From an uncultured Pontibacter sp. (GTDB taxonomy: Bacteria; Bacteroidota; Bacteroidia; Cytophagales; Hymenobacteraceae), in assembly GCF_947492645.1 (NCBI RefSeq), contig NZ_CANLMZ010000008.1:744001-808000 (forward strand): a stretch of 64,000 nucleotides of DNA. The letters are read 5' to 3'. Below the pieces are notes generated by a model. It saw nothing but the letters and a program-made list of their open reading frames with translations. It was not told where the DNA came from and ran no database searches. The translations under genes and the position numbers were made by a program. Shown piece by piece: positions 35,726 through 42,586 of this stretch (position 1 is its first letter; each line of letters starts with the position of its first letter).

Positions 35726-35890
35726 CTAGAGTTTTTCAGCTACGATCTCTACTTCAGGCAATAAGTTAGGGTAAGATTTATACTCGTTTATTTCGGCTCT
35801 TTTCTGCATTTCTTTCATGTCGTTAGCAGATTTTTTAACTGTGGCACCGAATCCAAACATAAAGGCGAATAATAGGATGATAATTTTCAT
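35726..35890 (-). CDS. 54-residue exported micro-protein, paralogue 2
   Basis: Read directly from the minus strand: MKIIILLFAFMFGFGATVKK, then SANDMKEMQKRAEINEYKSY and PNLLPEVEIVAEKL, stop TAG. Same layout as the 65-residue neighbour: an N-terminal hydrophobic helix, then a charged helix. It is the first gene of the pair and sits directly behind a promoter overlapped by a palindrome. It is too short for routine gene calling. The function is unknown, perhaps an envelope stress or signalling peptide. Confidence 0.55.
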   Translation of the reverse strand: MKIIILLFAFMFGFGATVKKSANDMKEMQKRAEINEYKSYPNLLPEVEIVAEKL

Positions 35891-35929
35891 AGTTGTAGAA
35901 TTTAAATGGTTTATGTCTTATTGACCTTA

Positions 35930-35960
35930 CAAATATACTATACAGTACTTTGTATTGCAA
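35930..35960 (-). promoter_or_regulatory. Promoter of the micro-protein pair (TTG-N20-TATATTTG)
   Basis: On the minus strand TTG (complement of 35958-35960), then 20 nt, then TATATTTG (complement of 35930-35937). Both match the Bacteroidota -33/-7 pattern. The -7 box ends 39 nt before the ATG at 35890. Confidence 0.65.
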
Positions 35961-35968
35961 GGTACTGT
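35942..35968. promoter_or_regulatory. Operator-like palindrome ACAGTACTTTG-N5-CAAGGTACTGT
   Basis: 11-bp half-sites with one mismatch and a 5-bp spacer, covering the -33 element and most of the spacer of the promoter at 35930-35960. A dimeric repressor would block transcription here. Its form (AGTACTTTG..CAAAGTACT) recalls PadR-type operators, but no regulator is encoded nearby. Confidence 0.6.
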
Positions 35969-36212
35969 TGCAGTAATTACTACTGTTTTATACCAACACC
36001 CCTTTTTTATCCGTGAACAACCAGCAGAACTGGATAAACAAAATCAAAGTTTTTTGGCTTTTAGTACCTGATTCAACATAAAGACAGCTTCATAAATAAG
36101 AAGGATGCATGCGCGCCAAACTTTATACTTTAATCCTGCGCACAGCATACAACCTGAAGTATAAATTCATACTTTGAGATAGCATACAAGCCCAATCCAA
36201 ACCCAAAAAACT

Positions 36213-37160
36213 ATGAAACTCCATAAAAAGCACATGGCTTTAGCCGCTGCATTGGCTTTTACCGCCATCATACTTCTACAGATCAGGCAGGACATTCCTA
36301 CTGAGGTACTCAAAGCCAAGTACTCTACGCCGGCATCAAAATATATAACGATAGCTGGCGCCAACCTGCATTACCGCGACGAGGGCCAGGGCTCTCCTAT
36401 TTTGTTGCTACATGGCACAGCCGCCTCTTTACATACCTGGGATGGCTGGGCCAGCGTGCTAAGCAAGAAGCACCGTGTACTTCGCCTCGACCTGCCCGGC
36501 TTTGGCCTAACAGGCCGCAACCAAACCGACACCTATACCATTGCTTACTATTCTGATCTTGTTGGGCAGTTCATGGACCGGTTGGGAGTTGATAAAGCAC
36601 ACATAGCAGGAAGCTCGCTGGGAGGCCAGATAGCCTATGATTTTGCTGCTACTCACCCGGAACGGGTGCAGAAACTCATCCTAATCTCCCCGACAGGTGT
36701 AACCAATGCAAACGACAAAAACATATCGATACCTTTTAGGTTGGCTCAAACGCCTGTTTTACGGGAGTCGCTGAAGTATATTACGCCACGCTTTATTGTA
36801 GAAAACAGCCTGAAAGAAGTATACGGCGATGACAGCAGGCTATCAGAAGAGGCGGTTACGCTTAGCCATGACCTGCTGCTGCACAAAGGTAACCGGGAGG
36901 CGTTTATACTTCGGATGAATACGGTAGACGCAGCCAACTTATCGAAGCTAGCGCAGGTGCAGGCGCCAACACTTATACTTTGGGGCGAAGCCGATGCATG
37001 GATTCCTGTTACAAATGCCGCCCGTTTTCTGCAGGATATAAAAGGTGCTAAACTTAAAACCTATGCCGGAGCCGGACATATACCGATGGAAGAACTACCA
37101 CAGGAAACAGTAAACGATGCGTTGATTTTTCTGGGAAGTGAGGTGGTGGCAACTAAATAG
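36213..37160 (+). CDS. Alpha/beta hydrolase, membrane-anchored or exported
   Basis: A 315-residue protein. The N-terminal hydrophobic segment MALAAALAFTAIILLQ (about 8-23) suggests an anchor or signal peptide. Core features are the oxyanion HGTAAS (67-72), the nucleophile elbow GSSLGG with Ser135, the acid in WGEADAWIPV and the catalytic His in GAGHIPMEE. The cap domain spans about 160-235. The substrate is unknown (esterase, lipase or haloalkane-type relatives). The C-terminus is normal in length. Confidence 0.88.
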   Translation: MKLHKKHMALAAALAFTAIILLQIRQDIPTEVLKAKYSTPASKYITIAGANLHYRDEGQGSPILLLHGTAASLHTWDGWASVLSKKHRVLRLDLPGFGLTGRNQTDTYTIAYYSDLVGQFMDRLGVDKAHIAGSSLGGQIAYDFAATHPERVQKLILISPTGVTNANDKNISIPFRLAQTPVLRESLKYITPRFIVENSLKEVYGDDSRLSEEAVTLSHDLLLHKGNREAFILRMNTVDAANLSKLAQVQAPTLILWGEADAWIPVTNAARFLQDIKGAKLKTYAGAGHIPMEELPQETVNDALIFLGSEVVATK

Positions 37161-37329
37161 CTGGCATTTCAATTATTATGGGAGGAGGAGCTGTTATGCT
37201 TAAAAAGTGAACGCTTACCTAATCTAAAATGTAGCTATAGCTGCTGTATAGGAAAGATAGATCTATACTTTAATTTATGAAGTACTGACAAGCAATGTTA
37301 TATTTGAAGATAAACCCATATCATGTAGT

Positions 37330-38451
37330 TTGGACAAGAACAGAATTGAACTCTTCGACTTATTAAGAACGATTGCAGTTTTTACTGTTGTCTTGGTACA
37401 CTTCAACGGTGTTCCGTTGAGAGGGAGTTTAGCAGATTCGGCGGTTGATCTTTTCTTCGTTTTATCAGCTATTCTTGTTGGTAGACCATTGCTTACCGCA
37501 TATGTAAAAGGGCATAAGGCCAATTTAACGGAATTTTTTGTTAAGCGCGTAACAAAAATTATTCCTTCATATTACTTTTTTATCTTCTTCGGCCTTATAA
37601 TCGCACTTGTGTACGTAAAACCAATTTCTCCAGAAAATGTAATTACTTTAAATGAGCTTCCCGAGTACCTGCTTTTCTATAGAAACCTTGCTGGTCCTCC
37701 GCCTCGCTTAATCTTTGAGCATGTATGGTCCTTGTGTGTTGAGGAACAATTTTATGTAATTCTTCCTTTTGCTTTTTTTATTGCTCAAAAGCAGTTTAAA
37801 ACCGATATTAAAAAACTTACTATTTCCCTTTTAGGAATTGCCATTGCAGGGATATCATTCAAAATACAAGCACTTTTTACCAACATTGCTGAATGGCCTA
37901 CTTATACGCATAATCGTATTGATGCCTTTGCATGGGGATTACTTACCCTAATCTTCTTAAGTAGCAATATTGAAGAACAATGGGCTCGCTACAAAAAACT
38001 TCAGCTGTGTCTCTTCGTTTTAGGATCATCTGTACTCTCCTTTTTTCTAATGTTTGACTTTTCTGAAATAGATCCTCACAATTTAATATTAAGGTCAGTT
38101 TCACCTATTTGTTGGTCATTCATTATTATAGGTGCTTATCATCAAAAAATAGCTTTCGCAAATGTTTTTAAAAAGATCTCGCTGTATAGTTACAATTTAT
38201 ACTTGTGGCACTTTTTATATATCATTCCTGTAGAGCATCATTTCGGTACAGGCCTAAAGGGCTTTGCGGTATACATCATTTTGAGTTGCATTAGCGCTAT
38301 TTTCTCTACTCATGTGATTGAAAGAAGATTTTTAAAATACAGAATACCGTTAATGCAGTATCTGCAACCAGTAACGTATAATGCTAACTCACATCTTAAT
38401 TCTTCCACCGAGGCAAACCTGACAAAGGAATACCCTAAAGCCACATCATGA
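37330..38451 (+). CDS. Acyltransferase 3 family membrane protein
   Basis: A 373-residue membrane protein with about ten helices. Family signatures are the start RIELFDLLRTIAVFTVVLVHF with the likely catalytic His in VHF, AVDLFFVLSAILVGRPLL, and HVWSLCVEEQFYVILPF. These enzymes O-acetylate sugars in exopolysaccharide, LPS or similar. The start appears to be TTG at 37330; no ATG gives the N-terminus. The gene is visibly A+T-rich compared with its neighbours and has only one AAGTATAA copy, so it may be acquired. The stop overlaps the next ATG (ATGA). Confidence 0.85.
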   Translation: MDKNRIELFDLLRTIAVFTVVLVHFNGVPLRGSLADSAVDLFFVLSAILVGRPLLTAYVKGHKANLTEFFVKRVTKIIPSYYFFIFFGLIIALVYVKPISPENVITLNELPEYLLFYRNLAGPPPRLIFEHVWSLCVEEQFYVILPFAFFIAQKQFKTDIKKLTISLLGIAIAGISFKIQALFTNIAEWPTYTHNRIDAFAWGLLTLIFLSSNIEEQWARYKKLQLCLFVLGSSVLSFFLMFDFSEIDPHNLILRSVSPICWSFIIIGAYHQKIAFANVFKKISLYSYNLYLWHFLYIIPVEHHFGTGLKGFAVYIILSCISAIFSTHVIERRFLKYRIPLMQYLQPVTYNANSHLNSSTEANLTKEYPKATS

Positions 38452-39356
38452 GCAAAGTATACTTTATTAGTGGGCTTGGGGCTGACTGGCGCATGTTTCA
38501 GTTTCTGAAGTTGCCACAACACCTGCAGCAGCAGCATGTAAGCTGGATAACACCCCTGCACCAGGACGAGCCGCTGCAAGCTTACGTGCAACGGCTAAAA
38601 GAAAAAATAACGGATCCGGAGCCTATACTTGTCGGTTTATCGTTTGGTGGCGTGGTAGCAATAGAACTATCTAAAATCCTGAAGCCGCGCAAAATCATTA
38701 TCATATCAAGCCTGGCTAACAAAAATGCATTGCCTTGGTATTACCGCAGCCTTGGCAAAACAAACATGCACAAATGGTTACCGTTCTGGTTGATGCAACG
38801 CAGCTGGCCTTTGGCTCCCTGGTTTTTCGGGGCGCACTCCAAAGCAGAACGGCATTTACTAAAGCGCGTGATCCTGGAAATTGACGAGAAATTTCTGCGC
38901 TGGTCGTTGGCCCGGCTACTGGATTGGCAGCAAGAAGAAGTGCCGGCAGAGTTGGTGCATATACATGGTACTGCTGACCACGTGCTGCCTTTGGTAAAAA
39001 GGCCGAACATAATAAAAGTACCGGGTGGCGAGCACTTAATGGTGATGCACCTGGCTGATGAAGTAAGCAAGATTTTAAGTCGAATTTTACTAGATTGCAG
39101 TATGACGAACAAGAACAAATTTATAGTTACCACCACCAACGGCCAGACAGCAGACCTGACAAACGCCACCACCTTAAAAAGCAATAACCTATACCCTTTC
39201 GGCAGACACAACTATGCTGTGTATGAAACGCCGGAGGGTGTTTTTGTGCGTGGCCTCAATAGCGGCGAACGCGAAACTATGCTTACCCACTTCGAGATGC
39301 TGGACGAGCAAACAGCCCGCAACTACAAGCACGATTACTACCGCGAAGAAAACTAA
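38448..39356 (+). CDS. Alpha/beta hydrolase with an extra C-terminal domain
   Basis: A 302-residue protein. Residues 1-215 form a compact alpha/beta hydrolase: SGLGADWRMF oxyanion strand, nucleophile GLSFGG (Ser65), Asp177 in HGTADHVLPL and His196 in VPGGEHLMVMH. From Met219 a second, unrelated 84-residue segment follows (FIVTTTNGQTADLTNATTLKSNNLY, YAVYETPEGVFVRGLNSGERETML, ARNYKHDYY). It has its own ATG at 39102 and no stop in between, so it may be a separate gene read through or a real fusion. Translationally coupled to the acyltransferase and 6 nt before the oxidoreductase. Confidence 0.8.
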   Translation: MSKVYFISGLGADWRMFQFLKLPQHLQQQHVSWITPLHQDEPLQAYVQRLKEKITDPEPILVGLSFGGVVAIELSKILKPRKIIIISSLANKNALPWYYRSLGKTNMHKWLPFWLMQRSWPLAPWFFGAHSKAERHLLKRVILEIDEKFLRWSLARLLDWQQEEVPAELVHIHGTADHVLPLVKRPNIIKVPGGEHLMVMHLADEVSKILSRILLDCSMTNKNKFIVTTTNGQTADLTNATTLKSNNLYPFGRHNYAVYETPEGVFVRGLNSGERETMLTHFEMLDEQTARNYKHDYYREEN

Positions 39357-39362
39357 ACTGCT

Positions 39363-40502
39363 ATGCAACTCAGTTTTTGGGAGAAGGAAACATACTTTAG
39401 CAACGTTGATGTACTGATAATTGGCAGCGGCATTGTGGGCTTAAACGCAGCCTTGCACCTGAAAACGACACAGCCAAAGCTAAAAGTACTCGTGGCGGAG
39501 CGTGGCCTGTTGCCAACCGGTGCAAGTTCTAAAAATGCAGGGTTTACCTGCTTTGGCAGCCCATCAGAGTTACTCGAAGATTTAACGCATCATTCCGAAG
39601 AGCAGGTGTTCAGTTTGGTAGAGCGACGTTGGAAAGGCCTGCAACGGCTACGACAGCACCTCGGAGACAATGCCATAGACTACAATAGGTGGGGTGGCTA
39701 CGAACTTTTTGTTGATGCGCAGCAAGAACTTTACAGCTCCTGCCTCGACAAGCTACCATACTTAAACAAGCATTTGCAAAGTATAACCGGCGAGCAAAAT
39801 GTCTTCCGGAGTGCAGACCAAAAAATTGATGCTTTTGGTTTTAAGCAGGTAGCGCACCTGCTGGAGAGTACTGCCGAAGGGCAAATAGATACAGGCAAGA
39901 TGATTCTGGCCTTAACCCGGAAAGTACAGGCTTTGGGTGTGTTGGTACTAAACGGCCTGGAAGTACAGGAACTGCATGACGAAGGTACAAGTATAACTGC
40001 TACTACCACACAAGGTATAACTCTAAAAGCACGTGCCGCCTTGGTGGCCACCAATGGTTTTGCGCAAAAGCTGCTGCCCCATGTAGCTGTTACCCCTGCT
40101 CGTGCACAGGTGCTTATTACCAAACCTATCCATCACCTTAAACTAAAAGGCACCTACCATTACGACTGCGGCTACTATTACTTCCGAAACATCGGAAACA
40201 GGGTGCTGTTTGGGGGCGCCCGCAATTTAGATTTTAAAACTGAAGAAACCACAGAATTAGGCTTGACAGAGCTTGTACAGCATAAACTGGAGGAGCTCTT
40301 AACAACGGTTATACTTCCTGATACACCCTATGAAGTAGAGCACCGCTGGAGCGGCATTATGGGAATGGGCAACCAGAAAACCACTATTGTAGAGCAGGTG
40401 TCGGGGCGTGTTAGCTGTGCGGTACGTATGGGCGGCATGGGGATAGCTATCGGTTCTTTAGTAGGCGAAGAGGGTGCCGCCCTTATCCTTAATCAAATCT
40501 GA
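39363..40502 (+). CDS. FAD-dependent oxidoreductase (DAO family)
   Basis: A 379-residue flavoenzyme. The FAD Rossmann fingerprint is VLIIGSGIVGLNAALHL (GxGxxG) followed by VAERGLLPTGASSKNAGF. The substrate-binding part contains RWKGLQRLRQHLGDNAIDYNRWGGYELF and a C-terminal RWSGIMGMG...VRMGGMGIAIGS segment typical of D-amino-acid or glycine oxidase relatives. The acceptor and substrate are unknown. It is the third gene of the acyltransferase-hydrolase-oxidoreductase run (6-nt gap). Confidence 0.87.
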   Translation: MQLSFWEKETYFSNVDVLIIGSGIVGLNAALHLKTTQPKLKVLVAERGLLPTGASSKNAGFTCFGSPSELLEDLTHHSEEQVFSLVERRWKGLQRLRQHLGDNAIDYNRWGGYELFVDAQQELYSSCLDKLPYLNKHLQSITGEQNVFRSADQKIDAFGFKQVAHLLESTAEGQIDTGKMILALTRKVQALGVLVLNGLEVQELHDEGTSITATTTQGITLKARAALVATNGFAQKLLPHVAVTPARAQVLITKPIHHLKLKGTYHYDCGYYYFRNIGNRVLFGGARNLDFKTEETTELGLTELVQHKLEELLTTVILPDTPYEVEHRWSGIMGMGNQKTTIVEQVSGRVSCAVRMGGMGIAIGSLVGEEGAALILNQI

Positions 40503-40544
40503 CAAAACGTAAGGATAGGATAAGTCAAAATCATTACCTTTCAG

Positions 40545-40607
40545 CAAATATTTATTGATATTCAATAAGTATTTGTTGAATATCAAATATAAATAGATAT
40601 ATTTGAT
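40545..40607. promoter_or_regulatory. Overlapping operator-like inverted repeats before DUF2975/XRE
   Basis: Three nested dyads: caaatatttattg/caataagtatttg (40545-40575, one mismatch), ttgatattcaa/ttgaatatcaa (40555-40586, perfect) and atcaaatata/tatatttgat (40582-40607, perfect). They cover the promoter and are the likely binding sites of the XRE regulator encoded by this operon. Confidence 0.65.
40576..40605 (+). promoter_or_regulatory. Promoter TTG-N19-TATATTTG of the DUF2975/XRE operon
   Basis: TTG at 40576-40578 and TATATTTG at 40598-40605 with 19 nt between, a canonical Bacteroidota promoter. The ATG follows 21 nt later. Confidence 0.65.
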
Positions 40608-40626
40608 CACACTAATCTATATAGTA

Positions 40627-41223
40627 ATGAAAAAAAACAAACTCCTAAGCGCTGCACTATCTGTCTGCAATATCTTTAAATTACTGTTCATCATTTTTAT
40701 TGCGGCATCAACTGTGTTGTTGGTCCATTGGCACTTCTCTCCTGATACTTATAAAGATATAAGCATCACGTTAGATAAAACAAGTAATGCAGTTTACACG
40801 ATGGCAGATGATTATGCTGTAGAAAACTCGAGTGATACCGACAAAAGAATTCACGCAAAAAACAGAGAGGCTATCAGGATTACTGATTTAAACCACCAGT
40901 CTCTCTATGTGTTTTACCTGCAGTCGGTGGGCCTGTTGGTTTTTTGGTTACTGATCATACAAGAGATAAAGAGTATCATCAAATCTGTTAAGGGTTTAGA
41001 AACTTTCAGGAGTAGCAACAGCAAGGCCTTTCGAAAAATTGGCAAGTATTGTTTAGGGATTGCTTTACTCTCTGCTTTTAAATGGATAGGCTTGGAAGGG
41101 CATTCCTTTTTTGGCCTTTACTTCCAATTTATGCCGCTTGCTTTTGCAATGGCCGCCTTTATACTTGCTGAAGTGTTCGAGGAGGGAAATAAACTATATG
41201 AAGCTGAGCAACTGACTATATAA
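40627..41223 (+). CDS. DUF2975 membrane protein
   Basis: A 198-residue protein with four transmembrane helices (about 14-33, 93-112, 142-157, 163-183). The spacing and the last-helix pair are as in DUF2975. The ATG at 40627 begins MKKNKLLSAALSVCNIFKLLFIIFI. The frame is open for eight codons upstream, but these overlap the promoter. The TAA overlaps the ATG of the XRE gene by one base (TAATG). This pairing is recurrent; the membrane protein is probably regulated by, or regulates, its HTH partner. Confidence 0.85.
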   Translation: MKKNKLLSAALSVCNIFKLLFIIFIAASTVLLVHWHFSPDTYKDISITLDKTSNAVYTMADDYAVENSSDTDKRIHAKNREAIRITDLNHQSLYVFYLQSVGLLVFWLLIIQEIKSIIKSVKGLETFRSSNSKAFRKIGKYCLGIALLSAFKWIGLEGHSFFGLYFQFMPLAFAMAAFILAEVFEEGNKLYEAEQLTI

Positions 41224-41435
41224 TGGCAATAATTGTGAACATGGACGTAATGCTGGCACGCCGAAAAATGTCACTCTCAGAACTGGCTGAAAAAGTTGGG
41301 CTTACCTTATCTAATCTTTCCATCTTAAAGACCGGTAAAGCAAAAGCAATCAGGTTTTCCACTTTAGAGGCTATATGCAAAGCTTTGGATTGCCAGCCGG
41401 GGGATATTCTGGAGTATCAGCCGGCGCAAAGCTGA
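41223..41435 (+). CDS. XRE-type (YozG-like) transcriptional regulator
   Basis: A 70-residue protein that is just one HTH domain: VNMDVMLARRKMSLSELAEKVGLTLSNLSILKTGKAKAIRFSTLEAICKALDCQPGDILEYQP. It lies downstream of, and translationally coupled to, DUF2975. The multiple dyads over the operon's promoter suggest autoregulation. A terminator follows. Confidence 0.92.
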   Translation: MAIIVNMDVMLARRKMSLSELAEKVGLTLSNLSILKTGKAKAIRFSTLEAICKALDCQPGDILEYQPAQS

Positions 41436-41460
41436 TCTGTGTTAACCTGCAACCAAAAAC

Positions 41461-41496
41461 AAAAAGGCAAACAGTATTTATTCCATTTGCCTTTTT
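41461..41496 (+). terminator. Terminator of the DUF2975/XRE operon
   Basis: A perfect 11-bp stem, aaaaaggcaaa with tttgccttttt, around a 14-nt loop. A-rich on one side and T-rich on the other, so it can work in both directions (the 41518-41730 gene converges on it). Confidence 0.85.
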
Positions 41497-41517
41497 AACA
41501 TGTATGCTCTTTGCATA

Positions 41518-41730
41518 CTAGTACGTCGATATCCATTTGCTTTTAGATTGGTACAACATAGGCCTGCTGCGCTTGTGAGATTCCTGTTCCGAATTATAGT
41601 ATGCCTGGTACTCTTCTTCGCTCATTTCCTCACGTAGTGCTATATGAAATCTAGCTAATTCTGGGTAAAGTTTGTTTCGCTCCTGCCGCTCCTCAGGACT
41701 GTTTCTGTTAAATTCAAAAAAGCTTTTCAT
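41518..41730 (-). CDS. 70-residue charged protein, unknown
   Basis: MKSFFEFNRNSPEERQERNKL followed by helical charged sequence (REEMSEEEYQAYYNSEQESHKRS) and a basic end (YQSKSKWISTY). There is no signal peptide or membrane segment. Not recognised. It stands alone on the minus strand, with a TACTTTTG box upstream. Confidence 0.55.
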   Translation of the reverse strand: MKSFFEFNRNSPEERQERNKLYPELARFHIALREEMSEEEYQAYYNSEQESHKRSRPMLYQSKSKWISTY

Positions 41731-41773
41731 GGTTTATTTTAAGTATTAAACAATTGATTTTCAACTAACACAG

Positions 41774-41781
41774 CAAAAGTA
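41774..41781 (-). promoter_or_regulatory. -7 box TACTTTTG for the 70-residue gene
   Basis: TACTTTTG on the minus strand, 43 nt before the ATG at 41730, matches TAnnTTTG. A good -33 element is not seen. Confidence 0.35.
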
Positions 41782-41867
41782 TCTTACTAACAACCACAAC
41801 TTTTTGTTTAATTTTTTTTCGGAGAGCATCCTATACCCGATTGTTCAGAAAGTTTTAACTAAATAAA

Positions 41868-41900
41868 AAACCGGCTGCACCAAAATGATGCAGCCGGTTT
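41868..41900 (-). terminator. Terminator of the 42063-44245 minus-strand genes
   Basis: A perfect 12-bp stem, aaaccggctgca with tgcagccggttt, and a 9-nt loop. On the minus strand it is followed by TTTTATTTAG. It lies 162 nt beyond the stop at 42063; the rest of 41731-42062 holds no gene. Confidence 0.75.
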
Positions 41901-42062
41901 GCTAATAATTCCGATATCTTCTGTTATACCTGCTAATTTCAGGCAGCTTTATTGATCCTGGGTTGCTGCGCCAGCTACCACCTCAACTATATACTTTCGA
42001 AAAAAGCGAATGGCAATAACTATAAATAGAGCAATATGGATTTGCTTAAACAGGCATTGACA

Positions 42063-42575
42063 TTACCTCATAATTTGCAGAAAAACAGGTATAAATACAG
42101 CAATTAATATGGTCGTCTGACTATCAGTTAAGGCTTTAAAGTATAACCCAGTACCTACCAATACAACCTTAGTAAGCTCGGAAACTCCATCTGCTACCGC
42201 AATTTGGCCTTTGCCAAAGCTGAAGCCTGGTTGCTTGAAGGTAACAATACGTTGCCCGGTTCCATCTGTCATTGCCTGCTCCTGAGAGAAACTTTTACTT
42301 TGTATCACATATCTCTCTCCGGAAACCATATCTATGCGTGTTTTCCCAAAAGTTGATGTGGTGCCATGCCCTATTACTTCCCCGTTGTAATGTATAGTAA
42401 CCTCCTGCTCAAACCAGCCTTTGCTGCTAAACATAAGCTTGTTTTCTCCCAGGCTATAAACTGCATTGTAACTTGACCAGCCATCAAACACTAGTTTGCC
42501 GGCATGTCCTGCAGCAGCGTTAACTACATAGTTACGTCCTGAAAATCCTTCCTGCTTCCAGTTAAATTCCTCCAT
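42063..42575 (-). CDS. Protein of unknown function with C-terminal membrane anchor
   Basis: A 170-residue protein. The first 135 residues are beta-strand-like (NYVVNAAAGHAGKLVFDGWSSYNAVYSLGENKLMFSSKGWFEQEVTIHYNGEVIGHG, GQRIVTFKQPGFSFGKGQIAVADG), a layout resembling LURP-one-related or scramblase-like tubby folds. A hydrophobic C-terminus (LIAVFIPVFLQIMR) could anchor it. The ATG at 42575 is preferred over a TTG one codon earlier. It starts 11 nt after the M49-like gene and is likely cotranscribed with it. Confidence 0.6.
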   Translation of the reverse strand: MEEFNWKQEGFSGRNYVVNAAAGHAGKLVFDGWSSYNAVYSLGENKLMFSSKGWFEQEVTIHYNGEVIGHGTTSTFGKTRIDMVSGERYVIQSKSFSQEQAMTDGTGQRIVTFKQPGFSFGKGQIAVADGVSELTKVVLVGTGLYFKALTDSQTTILIAVFIPVFLQIMR

Positions 42576-42586
42576 CAAGTTAAGTA

